The notes: generated by a model from the sequence alone, not told the origin. Shown: positions 33,264-44,792, counted from the stretch's first letter. The stretch: 64,000 bases of DNA from Myrica gale (GCA_963930655.1 OZ005619.1:19987752-20051751), one strand, 5' to 3'. Program-made: numbers and translations.

Positions 33264-34224
33264 TGTACAGAAAAGATAAACTTGCATAATTGAAATATAG
33301 TAGATAGAAGAGAGAGAGTAGGGAGAGATAGAGATTTAAGTGATTCGGTCTAGAAGACCTATATTTACTGTAAAAATTCTCAATAGTTGTGTTTGTATTA
33401 TAAATTCATACAAATTACAAAGTTGAAGTCTTTATTTATAAAGACAATAGAAAGCATGATAGGATAATATTTCTATATTTAAAATTTGAAACTTTGAATC
33501 TTGATAACGATTTGATATGGTCATTACCATAACATCATATTAAGATTTGATATGATATTATCTCTAGCATCCCCTCAAACACAAGATGGAGACGAAACTG
33601 TGAGTGATTTGACCTTGAATATGAATAGGCATATGATCATTGAAAAGTGGAATGGACAAAATAGCAATAGCCAACGGCCCAAGTCATGTCTTTAATAACA
33701 GGAGACAAATGACTAAATATAGCCAATAAAGATGGACAAAAATAACTTCTATGGCGCGTTCACATGTAATATTTGATTGAAATTAAAGGCCCAAGTAGTG
33801 TCTTTAATAACAATAGACAAACAACCAATTATAGCCAATAAAGATGGACAAAAATAACTTTCATGACGCCTTCATGTGCAATATTTCATTGAAATTGGAG
33901 TAAAGCGGAGTCAGATCTCGAACTTAGGACCTTTGACTCTAATACCATGATAGAAAAGATAAACCATGCATAATTGAAACATAATGGAGAGAAGAGAAAG
34001 AGTAAGAAGAGATAGAGATTTAAGTGGTTCGGTCTATAAAACCTACACTCACTATAAAAGTCCACCGTGTTTGTATTATAAATTCAATTAAAGTTGAGAC
34101 AATAGAAAACATGATAGGAGAATATTCCTATATTTAAAATTTGAAACTTTAAATCTTGATAACAATTTGATATAGTCATAACCATAATATCATATCAAAT
34201 CTTGTTATCATATTATCTCTAACA
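33264..34224 (-). mobile_element. Complete TRIM-type miniature LTR retrotransposon (961 bp)
   Basis: In the element's own (minus) direction: 5' LTR 34224-33948 (277 bp, TGTTAGAGATAA to TTTTCTATCA), then directly a primer-binding site TGGTATTAGAGTC, close to the TGGTATCAGAG complement of initiator tRNA-Met. A 378-base interior with no coding capacity follows, then a purine run GAGGGGA and the 3' LTR 33569-33264 (306 bp). CTTC flanks both ends. Both LTRs carry TATAAATAAAG. The interior contains two tandem copies of a roughly 111-base unit (about 33678-33788 and 33789-33899). With no gag or pol it must have been mobilised by another element. The LTRs have diverged noticeably, so the insertion is not recent. 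Confidence 0.88.
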
Positions 34225-34449
34225 CTTCTTAACCTCATTATGCGGTGGACCGTGGAAATAATTACTGCACCTTGACTACTTGATTTCTGAGCACCCCAAG
34301 TTGGGTCTGTGAATCAATGTGACTAGTGTTTCTTTTAGAGATATGGTAGGACACACCCATATCAGATTTTTTTGAAGCTAAAGTACAAAAGGTATTATAA
34401 ACCCACACTAATTTTTAAGGGGCTTATAATACCAATCACAGTTTAGTAC

Positions 34450-36330
34450 AGACGGGGGATAAGGCTTAGTGACTCCTTTCCAAAATATTCGGGACTGCAT
34501 TGTCTATTTTGCTATGTTGTGAGCCAATTTGTTTTGCTTCCGTGATTTCTAACCCACATTCCACTGCGGTAACTGCTCTAGGAAATCTTTAATTCTTTGC
34601 ACTTTCATATCCGGAGAGTTGATAAATTTGCACGCTAGAAGGCTGTTTGTCTCAATGATAATATGTTGACATCCAAACTTTTGTCCCATACAACATCCTA
34701 AATCAATGCTTTAACCTCACTCACGTAGGTTCTTTGTTATGGGTGTAGTAAGTCCATACAAAGTATTTCCCCTGTATCTTTTTTTTTTCTTTCTAAATAA
34801 ACTTCATAGTAACACCAGCTAACCTCAAGGAGGAATCTCACTGGTGAGAATCGAAACATGAATTATAGAGAATTGGGATATGCCCAATGAAATTTTCAGC
34901 AAGGGCTCATCTAGCAAGATTATGGGCAGCCGAATTAACTTGACGTTTTATATGATTAAAAGACCACAAACAATGGTTGCGGCTCAAAGCTAAAATAGCA
35001 TCAATAGTAGAACGAATACTCCAATCCGAAGAGGAACCATCAGTAAAAATCGCCTCAATCACAATTGTTAGTGTTTTAATGTTGGCGTAATTCCGTGTCA
35101 AAATTCTAATTCAAATTGAGTTGTATTTTAAATTTGGTAAAAGTGTTCAAGAGTTTAAGGAGTCTTTCAAAGTTTGAAAGAATAAGACGTTATCAAGATG
35201 AGCAGCTAAAAACAAGGAGCTGGTGATGCAAAGTCTGAAACTATTTCAAAATTTAGATTTTGAAATATTTCCTTAATTTTAGAATTATTTTGAAAATAGA
35301 ACTCAACCGATTCTATAAATACATAGAGAGATCGACCAATAAAATTTGAGGAAGTCATTCCAAGCTTTAATCAAATTCAAACCTCCTCACTAGATAGAGA
35401 AAATCCTTTAGATATCTCTGCTCATGAACAATTCATATTTTATTATCTAGATTCAATCACCATTGAAACCAACCTTCTTGTGGGAGTTTGGCTGCGAGAG
35501 TTCCCGGTGTTGAAGAACAAAGACGTTCATGAAGAGTTCATAAGAAGAACCTCAGAAAGTTGAGGGTTAACCGCAGGAAGCGGTCTAGGTTGAATTACTT
35601 AGATTATTACATAGGGGTAGTCAGATTCAAGCAATTGGATGTTGCCCGTGTTTGAATCACGGTTTTTCCTTTAAAACGTAAGTTCAAAGTTTTTTCACTT
35701 CGTCAACAAAATCTTTGTCTCTTGTGTGATTGATATTCATTTTATTATTCCGCTGCATATATATTTTGTTGATTAATTATTCAGATATAGACTCAACAAT
35801 TTTAGGATTTGTTCTAAAATTGTTATTGAATTTTAAATAGAGGGCAAATAACTATTTTACCCATATAGGTGTTAATAGGGTCTAAACAAGATTTTTCAAC
35901 AATCTTTGAATCACCCTAAAAAATCATGCCTTCTTGATAAAAATAAGACGCCTCCTGAACAGCAAATAATGTCGCTCTAGCCTCGCCCAAGAGAGGACCG
36001 CTTGGAGGTAGGGTCTTTGTCCAGGCAAAGAGAAAATTTTCTACTATATTTCTATACAGCAGCAGCAAACGAACAAGAGTGACTTATGACAATATCAAAA
36101 TTAATCTTCCACACATCCTCAAGAAGAGGGCACCACCTTGGGATTTGTTCTTCATATAGCAGAAATAGCAGCACCCCAAGTTCTACAGGCAGCATCCACG
36201 TTAATTTTTCAAGAGCCTAAAGTTGGGAGAATCCATTTAAGCTTCAAATCAATTTCAAGTATTTGCCAGACTTGTATGTGCCCAATAAAACGTCTTCTAA
36301 CAGTAGAGCACCTCAGAAGGGTCAACTTTC
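34450..36330 (-). pseudogene. RNase H-like retroelement remnants, one split by a solo LTR
   Basis: On the minus strand, 36330-35899 reads KINVDAACRTWGAAISAI and then LLGEARATLFAVQEASYFYQ, ending GDSKIV. After an LTR insertion the frame resumes at 35065 with IEAIFTDGSSSDWSIRST, HCLWSFNHIKRQVNSAAHN and ARWALAEN. This is the classic order of the plant RNase H-like domain. A second, more decayed copy lies at about 34450-34760 (ETNSLLACKFINS, LPQWNVG). Stops and frameshifts occur throughout the outer parts. Confidence 0.75.
35066..35898 (+). mobile_element. Solo LTR, 833 bp, nested in an RNase H pseudogene
   Basis: It runs from TGTTAGTGTTTTAATG to AAGATTTTTCA and is flanked by a perfect ACAAT duplication (35061-35065 and 35899-35903). 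Removing it and one ACAAT restores a continuous RNase H-like reading across the junction. A plus-strand TATA box (TCTATAAATACATAG) lies near 35315. No internal retroelement region remains. Confidence 0.85.
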
Positions 36331-37857
36331 AACCCTTTGGTATACATATTTGTTTCTGAACCACCCTATGATATCTAAAGCCAGAGTTGCCCACGTGGTA
36401 AAATCCGTTCAAAGCATTTATCAATGCCCAGCTCTTTATGGTGGAATAACTATGCTCTGCTCTGCCGTCGTACTCTGTTAAACGCAAGATAAGCAGTGTC
36501 ATTATAATTTTGAACTTTATTTCACGAAGGGAGATGGTGAGTTATCATCGGAGCCTATGATCCTTCTTGTGCATTCTCTGTTCGACCAGAGTTTCAAGTT
36601 AATCGCAGGATGTGAAAAACAAGGACTGATCACCCAAACACCAAAAGGGATATGAAAAAAACTGTCTTCAGGTTGTCTGCTAGTTGCGATCGACCAGACA
36701 GCCTCTCAAGGACCTGAGGCTAAGAATGATTAATTGCTTAGCTGACCTGATTCGATGTATGCAGGTAACAGGACCTTGGATAACCCAGCAAGGTCAACCA
36801 TCGGAATAAATACGACTTGACCAAACAGTCTGCACTGTCTAGGAAGTGATCATGCACGAATTGCAATACCTATTGACCTACGGTTAAGCAAAGACAACAC
36901 ACAAACGTGAGCGTTGAGCGACCGGTGTATTGAGCTGTGTAAGCTTTTCTCAAGTTGCGAGGTAAGAACTCGTGTTCGGTCTACCAACTATTGTCGAAGT
37001 CAAAGATTCATAACAAGTAGCCATTTATCCAGAAAGCTTAAAAGCCTCCTTAATGGCTTCCTGCATCGGGCACACCCAGATTCTCCGCTTTAGTTTTTCT
37101 ACTTGTCAAGAAGAGTCGGAGTCAATTGTAATTTTACCTGCTTCAGCTGGGCCAGAACCGGCGGCCGAACAGCTACAATAGAACCAAGCAGAAATGGACA
37201 TGGACAAATCGTAATTAGTTTGAGATCAGTAGAGTCGGTGCTAATTTGAAAACGGTACCAAATAACCTAAAATTGGCCTGGAACAGTGCTTGGAATATCC
37301 GATGTTTATTGACAATAGAGTGAATATCTGGACGTAAACGCAGTTCAGCGGCACGAGATAATTATATACATCCAGGATGCGACTTGCTCTTTTACCTCAT
37401 AAACAAACCAAATTTTACCAGATCTGCATATTTTTAGAGAAAAACAACAAGGAAAGAAAAAGTCTAGGGTAGGGTTCAGCACCGAGAATTAAAAAAAAAA
37501 ATCCCGTGGAACAGCTGCATAAACAAGGAAAATTAATTAAGATTAATTGGCCTCCCAATTCTGTCAACATATTGGACACTGGAGTACAAGAAAGACCGGA
37601 TGTGCATGTCAAGCACTGAAGCTTCATATAATATTGGCCTCCTATTATATATACTGAACAGACCAGGACTAATAAACAGAATCTAGTTACTGGTAAGTAC
37701 CGTTTCTAACTGCACTCAGCCAAAAACATGACAAAAGAATACTTCAACTTAGCTTCTTCACTGCATGCTCTCTCTATTCTTCCACGGCTGATAGACCCAG
37801 AAAACGAGGGCAAGCATTTGAGGCTTCACAATATGTAGCAGGCGTTGGAGGCAGGCT
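36331..37857. other. Intergenic stretch and MYB 3' flank, nothing else recognised
   Basis: No gene, repeat end or RNA was recognised. The part next to 37858 is the MYB 3' untranslated region. The frame at 37415-37627 is not protein-like in context. Confidence 0.4.
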
Positions 37858-39848
37858 TTAGAGGGGGCAGATGAAGGAGTTCTCTGTCATCATGGCAGAA
37901 GGCATGGAATACTTATCTAAGTCTTCTTCCAAAAAGCTCATGTCATTGTTAATGGGGAAATCCAACAGCAGTTGTAATGCAGAGTCTGATGAATCATCTA
38001 ACTCATCGGAGCTTGATGAATCAGATCCAGCCACCATCTCTTCAGGGTAGGATTTGCAACTCTTGCACTCAGTTTCTTCATTTTGATTGCTTCCTGTCGT
38101 TAAGGACCCTCCTGCTAAAATGGGGCCAAACTCTGGTGTGACAGCTGAAATTGATCCACATTTGGTAGACGAAGATGCCTGAGAAACTGGGCTTTGGCAC
38201 AGAGCTTTATCCCCAATTTGTATCTTTCGAAATGATTCTCCAACTTCTGAGTTCCATATGCGAAGAAAATAGTCAGAATCACTTCTTCCCGAACGAATTG
38301 GATTGAAGAGTGATGACTCCCTTGAAAGCCGAGCCTCAGCTTCAAGCCTAGCACTCTCCCATTGTGCCATGTGACGAGTGGCAGGGGAAGCTGGTGCTTT
38401 TAGATTTGTAGAGCAAGAAGGGAAGGGCTCATGTGTTTGTGGGTCAAGGCCCATGCAAATGAGGCGCTTCTTCAGGTGGGTGTTCCATAAATTTTTTATC
38501 TCATTGTCAGTTCTTCCTGGTAGCTGAGAGGCAATAGCAGCCCAACTGAAAATCAACACAAAAGGATTAGATACAAAATAAGGTATATACACCAGGTGCT
38601 AATAAATTTGCCGTATAAGAGTTCCAAATAAGAGATAAGCTGCTCAAAAGTTCATAACTGATGCCAAATGAGAAGTGAAATCTCGACGAATCATAAACAT
38701 TGGTATGTTCACTAAATATTCAGGGAAATGCAGATTATTATATGATCCTTACTGCAGCTAGCTTCAATCCTTGATTGTGTATGTTGTCAAACAGAACTGT
38801 TTCCAAATACTTCGTCACACCGATTCTAACTCCAAGCTTCAATTATTTAAAATAAATATAGATAAACCATTAGCATTCAACCAATAACACTTGTGCTTAG
38901 GAAAAAAGAAAAACCAATAACACTTGTGAACCCAATGAAGCTAACCAGGATACAGGTTCCTAATGTACCACAAGGATTCCAACCACTAGCATTCAAGTAA
39001 TTTTATTGTTAATAGACTCCAGCACAATATGATTGACTTCAATAGAAGCAAGCAAAGAAGCACAAAAGAGTACCGGTTCCCAAGAATGCCATGAAGCTGT
39101 ATGACTAGTTTCTCTTCCTCTAGAGTAAAGGGGCCACGTTTGATGTCTGGTCTAAGATAATTTGTCCAACGAAGCCGGCAACTCTTCCCACAGCGAAGAA
39201 GACCTATACAAAAACAAAATCCGTGATCTACACAAATGAGAAGTTAATTTCGCCAAGTACTTTCTTAAACAGCCATCGAAACATTCTTGTTGAAAAATTT
39301 CAGAGGTTCCCTTACAGAGAGGCACTATCCTTGAGTATTATAACAGAGGCCAATAACGAACTAGTTGTACTTCCAAATCATGGTTATTAGACGTAACCAT
39401 CCAACCCCGTCCAACTTCAAATATAACTAGTTGACAGTCAGAATGGCTGACACGAAAGCAAGTCCTAAGCATGATTAAGATTGCACCTTGAAAGTGAGAC
39501 CGTGCTTTCTTTTCTACTCTTTTTCTCTAAGCAATGAGGCCATGCTTTCGCAAGCAGAGGTAATAACTTCAAAATGTAGGTTCTTGCTCTCAAAACATAG
39601 AAGATACAAAATAAACCTTTATTTGAGAGCAATAAAGGCGTTTCCCCAAATTATAACCAGGCCACCAGGCCAGGATCTACCAAGGACTACTAAATAGTGA
39701 GAAAGCTCAGACCTGCAAGCTTTGGGAGCGACCTCCAGCTTCCATGGCCGCCGTTCTTCTTGATAAACTCGACAAGAATTTCATCCTCCTCAGGAGTCCA
39801 AGGCCCCTTCTTCAAACCCTTTTTCTCACAGCAGGGTGCTCTCCCCAT
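37858..39848 (-). CDS. MYB17: R2R3-MYB transcription factor, subgroup 9 (MYB17/LMI2-like), 3 exons, 317 aa
   Basis: Exons: 39713-39848, 39074-39203, 37858-38545; phases match, total 318 codons with stop. The two-intron pattern is standard for R2R3-MYBs. R2 spans residues about 14-63 and R3 about 66-115, with [18 protein letters not shown] and [19 protein letters not shown]. Residues 149-166, [18 protein letters not shown], are the hallmark motif of subgroup 9 (MIXTA/MYB16/MYB106/MYB17). The acidic C-terminal [20 protein letters not shown] block resembles MYB17, which in Arabidopsis (LMI2) acts in meristem identity. The R3 bHLH-contact motif is absent. Odd: R2 has NGGHGSW, giving 20 instead of 19 residues between the first two tryptophans. 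MYB17 orthology is inferred from the C-terminus from memory. Confidence 0.92.
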
Positions 39849-40782
39849 ATATCCTACGTTTCACCAGCGCCACAAAGCGGCAACGCAAAAGAACTCACAA
39901 GTCACAAAACACAAAAAAAGGATAAAGAAGACCCTTTGCAAACCCCAAAGTTTCTCAAACACCACCCCAAAACACTAACACCAAATGAGCCAAATAAAGC
40001 CCCCACAGCCTCAGATACCACTACCACACAAAAAAACTAATACCGGAAGATACAAGAAAACCCTTTAAAGGCCCATACTTTCATACTTTTACAAACCACC
40101 TCCATAACCAAACAACGACATGAAAGTACACAAGGAAAACTCTTTTAAGACCCCCAGACCTTTAGACCACACCACCAGAAAAAACCACCATATCTCCTGA
40201 GAAACGCTTTCAAGCCAGAAAAGCTTGATCGAGAGAGGATGCTGAAAATATGAGAGAGAAAAAGAAAGAGAGGGTATAAATGCTAAAACTTGTATTTATT
40301 ATCTTCTAGGGGAATTCAAAGTGGTAATTAATATTGTGGGCTTGCAAGGACGATTATCAGCGAGTTTAGGCTGCCCTCCGCAATAAATGCAGGGAACAGA
40401 GACATTGATAAATTGAAGGAAAAAAAACCTTCAACAGGACAAAGAAAGGAAAAGGGAGATAATAGAGTTGTTTCTTTACTGAGGTTCCCGATTGCACAGA
40501 ACTGCTATGAGAGAGAGAAGATGCAGTGCAGATGATCGTGAAGGGCCTGAAGGCATTAAAGGGTGGAGTCTAAACACAGAAGACAGTAAAGGGATTCAAA
40601 GAGAGAGAGACATTAATTGAGTGACAGTGACATGCAGAGTACGGACACTACATGACATGACCCTTCTTGCTTCTTGAGATATGAATTTATACGAAAATAA
40701 AATCCCAGAAGTACTCTTTTTTGTTTTTTTTGACAACCCTTGGTCAGCTTGCCTTATTTGGTGGCACAAATTTGTTTTTAGC
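39849..40782. other. MYB 5' flank
   Basis: This is the presumed leader and promoter region on the minus strand, with a GA-rich tract near 40250-40275 and another near 40505. No other gene. The proline/threonine-like frames at 39697-40040 on the plus strand are antisense overlaps of MYB exon 1 and its flank. Confidence 0.4.
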
Positions 40783-41035
40783 GTTTGGTTATAAAATTTC
40801 ACTAGAATAATTTTATCTTGGTGTTAAAAATAAGTTATATTGAAATTGATAAATAAATAATAAAAATAATAGTAAATTTTAAAATGTGTGATAAAAGTAA
40901 AATTTATTTTTTAAATATAATTTTATAATTATTTTTATAAATTTTAATAATTTTTTTATAAATTTCAAACATTATACAAATATTAACAATTTTTTTTCAC
41001 AAATTCTAAAACAATTTAAACTACCGAACAAAAAA
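40783..41035. mobile_element. MITE family B copy
   Basis: It shares TTTTTTCACAAATTCTAAAAC and repeated TTTATAAATTTxAAxxAT motifs with the other family B copies and ends near AAAAACAAAACATAGC. The left end near TTTTTAGCGTTTGGTTATA is less certain. Confidence 0.5.
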
Positions 41036-41589
41036 CAAAACATAGCGGTAAAATGGATATCGACAAAAGTCAAGCAACAAAAGCTTTCGAGGCCAAAAAC
41101 AAAAAAAAAAACAAAAGGAAAAGAAAAAGAAAAACTGCTGCTTTTTTATAAGAGTTCCTGGCTAGCTCTTGTACGGATTTAAAAGAACAGAGAGAGTTAA
41201 AAAACCGTCTGGCAATAAGTACGTTTTGAGCAGACGGGGATTAACGCGTGACCAATGAAGGAAGGATACGTGAGAATCCTCAGAGACGCGTGATGGAATC
41301 AGTCGGTCACGCGCGGGTGCGAAGTTATCTATAAACGTTTTAAAGTTCGCATGAGATTCAGAAAAAAAAAAAAAAAAGTTCGCATGAGAAAGTGGGTTCC
41401 GTTTTCCTTTTGGGTTCGACTGTTCGAGGGAAAGACTGGGAGCAAATTGTCAAGGCAAGTCCACTCTCCGTCCCTAATAAATGTGGTCAATTCCAACCAA
41501 ACTCAGACAACCCCATCACACGTTACTCTTTGTGTTTGTTTTTATTTGTAGATTTCTATCGTCTTTCTTTTTTTTCCTTTCAGTATTTT
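41036..41589. other. Intergenic stretch, nothing recognised
   Basis: An A-rich tract lies near 41100-41135. The phrase AAAGTTCGCATGAGA appears twice, separated by a run of A's (41341 and 41377), giving a 15-base direct repeat around GATTCAGA plus an A-tail. This may be another tiny poly(A) insertion. Confidence 0.35.
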
Positions 41590-41990
41590 TTTTTAGAAAA
41601 ATATATTTTTAACCTACAATTTACTATACTTTTTACCATTTTTCACCTTAAATTACCAATTTTGATACATTATACTATCTAATTACTAATTTTTGACACT
41701 TTGCACCTTATGTTAAATTTGTAGACTAAAATGACGATAATACTCTTAACCCATTTTGCATATATTAAAGATATTGTTGTCAATTCATTAATTTATTAAA
41801 TATATTATTGTCAAATGGAGGGTGCAAAATGTTTAATATTAGTAGTTTGAGGGTGTAATGTGTCAAAGTTGGTAGTTTATGGAGTAAAGTGTCTAATATT
41901 GGTAATTTGAGGGTGCAATATCTTAAAAATGATAGTTTTTGATGCAATGTGTCACTACCCTAGTAGTTTATGGGTAGAAAATGTATTTTC
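41590..41990. mobile_element. Short relative of the 5.3-7.0 kb inverted-repeat element
   Basis: The left end has AGAAAAATATATTTTTAACC and the right end GGTAGAAAATGTATTTTCTCC. The interior repeats TTTGCACC and GGTGCAAAATGT phrases in mirrored order with spacing of about 40-45 bases. It is non-coding. Confidence 0.55.
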
Positions 41991-42007
41991 TCCTATCTTT
42001 TTTAAAA

Positions 42008-42032
42008 TAATAATAATAATAATAATAATATC
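42008..42032. repeat. (AAT)n microsatellite
   Basis: About eight AAT/TAA units directly after the inverted-repeat element. Confidence 0.85.
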
Positions 42033-42971
42033 TGTTTCTAAAGTCGCGGACGGAGCACTTGAATGGTGATGTCCTTGTTTGGTATGCTCGATCTTATACT
42101 GTATATTAATAATTCTGCAAAATTTGTGTATAGTGGGTATTATGAATTTAGTAGTGGATTAATGTGATTTTAGTTCTGTGATTTTTTGGTTCAAAAATAG
42201 CTCTTCTAAGTTGTGGTATTTGTAAGATTATTGAGATGAAATTGTTGAATTGCTCTATTGGTTTAATTTTAGATATCTTATTCATTGTGAGAAGATTAAT
42301 ATGCCAACATATTTATTAAGTAAATGAGAGATTTTAAAAGAATCTCGATTTTAGTAACAGTAAATAATATCATATTAATTAAGAAATATCAACTTTACTT
42401 TATAATTTAAAAGGTATTATGAATCTTGAACTTTGTTAATATTAGATTTTAGTCTTCTTATTTTCTATTTATAATTTTGTAGCTTTGTTTTTTTTTTGTG
42501 TATTATCTGATTTGTTATGTAATTACGATTTCTTCCATTATAAATAACAGTTTTCAAATATAAAGCATCCACTGGCACATTAAAACAGAGCATTAGCTGT
42601 GACAAGATCGGGAAGGAAAATCCCGGAAGCAAGCCTGTCTCTAACCATGGCAATTATCTCCAAATACACATCCACCAGCTGTCTCCTCCTCCCATATGTC
42701 ATAAATAGAAACTGCTATGCAAAGTTTGCGAATCCTTATAATGCGTTTGTTATTAAAATTTTACTTTTATTGAATATATTTTAAAATTTTACTTTTATAT
42801 TTATCACTCCTTCGCTAATTCAAATATCACCTCATTTTTAACGACACAAAATTTTAATAAAATTTTAAAAACAAACTCGGATAGTCTTTAACTCCTTTCT
42901 CCTTTCAGGGACCCACGCGCCATGTTACAATTTCCTTCCGGTCCTTGTGACTACCCCATGCAAGTTACAGA
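42033..42971. other. AT-rich intergenic stretch, nothing recognised
   Basis: Mostly A/T with no termini or gene recognised. Around 42740-42850 a short mirrored AAATTTTACTTTTAT / AAAATTTTAATAA arrangement may be a decayed MITE. Confidence 0.35.
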
Positions 42972-43326
42972 TAGGGCTCTCCACCAAATCCCGGCCAATC
43001 CGGACCGATTTTGGCCAAATTCGGCCAGAACCGGACCGGTTTTGGACAACGAGATCGATATAATTCGATCCGGTTCCAAGTTACCCATATGGAAAACCGG
43101 AACCGGATTGGAGTATACCTCTCCAAACCGGTAATCAACCCAAAATAGCATGACCCAAACTAAAACCGGGCCAAAATGGAATGACCCAAACCGACCCAGA
43201 CCGGATCGGTGAAACAGGAAACCGGACCGAATCGAAAGAATGACCGGTCCGGTCCGGTATATATACTCCACAAAATGTCCAGTTTGACCGGCCGGACCGA
43301 ACTGGACCGACCGATGGGCCGCCCTA
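42972..43326. mobile_element. Small non-autonomous hAT-like element, 355 bp
   Basis: It begins TAGGGCTCTCCACC and ends GATGGGCCGCCCTA. The flanks GTTACAGA (42964-42971) and GTTACATA (43327-43334) form an 8-base duplication with one mismatch. The interior is packed with CCGGACCGG, AACCGG and CCGGTT motifs in both orientations. It is nearly the same length as the 9390-9745 element and shares the TAGGGC end, so they probably belong to one superfamily group. Confidence 0.75.
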
Positions 43327-43332
43327 GTTACA

Positions 43333-43520
43333 TATATGTTATATGTTTGGTATGGTTTTGAAAACATATTATGTTAGAAAATAGTGTAAATTCTCTTGAG
43401 ATTGGTAAAAATTTTGTTAAAAGTTGTTGAAATTTGTAAAAAGTTATTAGAATTGGTAAAAAATTATTAAAAGTGATGAAAAGATAAATGTAAATTTTTT
43501 TTTTGATAGCCAAACATAGC
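43333..43520. mobile_element. MITE family B copy
   Basis: It starts TATGTTATATGTTTGGTATGG, contains CTTGAGATTGGTAAAAATTTTGTTAAAAG-type repeats (given in part) and ends AGCCAAACATAGCC. It directly abuts the hAT-like element, whose 3' target duplication overlaps its start. Confidence 0.55.
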
Positions 43521-44077
43521 CTACACTTTTCCAATACAGGCCATCAAACGTGAATGCGCTCAGAGAACTCACAATTGACTCGACGAGCATATCGCACAGC
43601 ACACATTTAATAGACAACGACACCCATCCGCCGAATTTCTACCCTGCGAGTACAAACTATTCCGAATAGCCAACCAAAGAACAAAAAGCGTACCTGGAAT
43701 GCAGCCACCAAACCATTCGAGTGAGGATAACGATTTTTTGCAATTTGTTGTTTGAATTGTGTATTATAATTTTTAAAAAATACCCAACATATAGATCTTA
43801 TACAATTGGTTTGGTTAAGAAGATTATCGCATCGAAAATATTTATAATAATACAAGACTGTTTACTCTTCAGAATAAATTATGAGCACAAAAATTAATAA
43901 AAATACTGTTTATGCTCGAAGAATCTTCTGCTTAATTGGTGCTCCAGGTGTGAAACAATTATAAAACATTCGAAATTTTTTAAAAAGCTGTCATTTCAAT
44001 TTTCATTGTCGTTTTGACTTCAAAACTCGTCGCTCTTCCGAACTATGATTTGAAGTTGCGAGCGTGACATTTATTAC
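43521..44077. other. Intergenic stretch, nothing recognised
   Basis: No gene or repeat termini recognised. The minus-strand frame at 43607-43855 shows no domain. Confidence 0.35.
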
Positions 44078-44320
44078 GGTTATGTTTGTTTTAAATCTCG
44101 AAACGTTTAACTCACTTTTTTATCAATTTTAATATCTTTACATAAATTCAAATAATTTTTTTTATCAATTTCAATATCTTTTCACTAATCTCAATAACTG
44201 TTTACAAATTTCAACAACTTTTAATACATTTTTCACCAATCGTAAAAGAATCGAAACTATTTCTAAAAAAACACAAATACAAAAAATATTTTGAGATCTA
44301 AACCAAACATAGTCTACGAA
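44078..44320. mobile_element. MITE family B copy, opposite orientation
   Basis: From GGTTATGTTTGTTTTAAATC to GATCTAAACCAAACATAG, with internal TTTTCACTAATCTCAATAAC-type degenerate repeats inverted relative to the 10.4 kb copy. The inverted ends are clear. Confidence 0.6.
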
Positions 44321-44603
44321 AAGGAAATCTCAAAGCTAAGGTAGCTATGCCAAACAGGAACTGACAGCACGTAACCCTGCCGTCCCTATCCGCCTCAGCA
44401 GTTAATGCACTGGATTTTTTTAGTGTGGATGAGGTTTCCTTCACTTGTGATGTTGGAAACTCGTACACATTAAAGTTGGGAACACTACTGGCCTACATAG
44501 ACGGCGTGTGTTGTGTGCATAGACAATGAAGACATTTTGCCGCAGGTAAGCTTCCCTTGCTGACATCCGAGCACCACCAATGGCCTGCTCCTCTTCGTAA
44601 GGC

Positions 44604-44792
44604 TGCGTTTGCGTCCTAAAATTTTACACTCTAAAATTTGAACACAATAAAAAATTACAATATAATCTCTCCCACCCATCAAATCACTACTATTCACTAC
44701 AAAAAATATAAAAATACTTCTCTTCACTTTTTCACTAAACCCAATACCTAAAATTTTAACAACACTAAAATTTTACAACACAAACACACCCA
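44604..44792. mobile_element. Tourist-like MITE family A copy
   Basis: The left end GGCTGCGTTTGCGTCCTAAA and the right end ACAACACAAACACACCC form inverted termini, and TAA flanks both sides. The interior shows ACAATATAATCTCTC and TTCACTTTTTCACTAAACCC, the complement of family A phrases at 4.3 kb. It is non-coding. Confidence 0.7.

Noticed and set aside
33678-33899. Could the repeated 111-base units be a CRISPR-like or satellite array?
   Set aside because: Only two units, inside a TRIM retrotransposon, in a plant genome.
37415-37627. Minus-strand 70-codon frame downstream of MYB
   Set aside because: Lies in the MYB 3' flank with no recognisable features.
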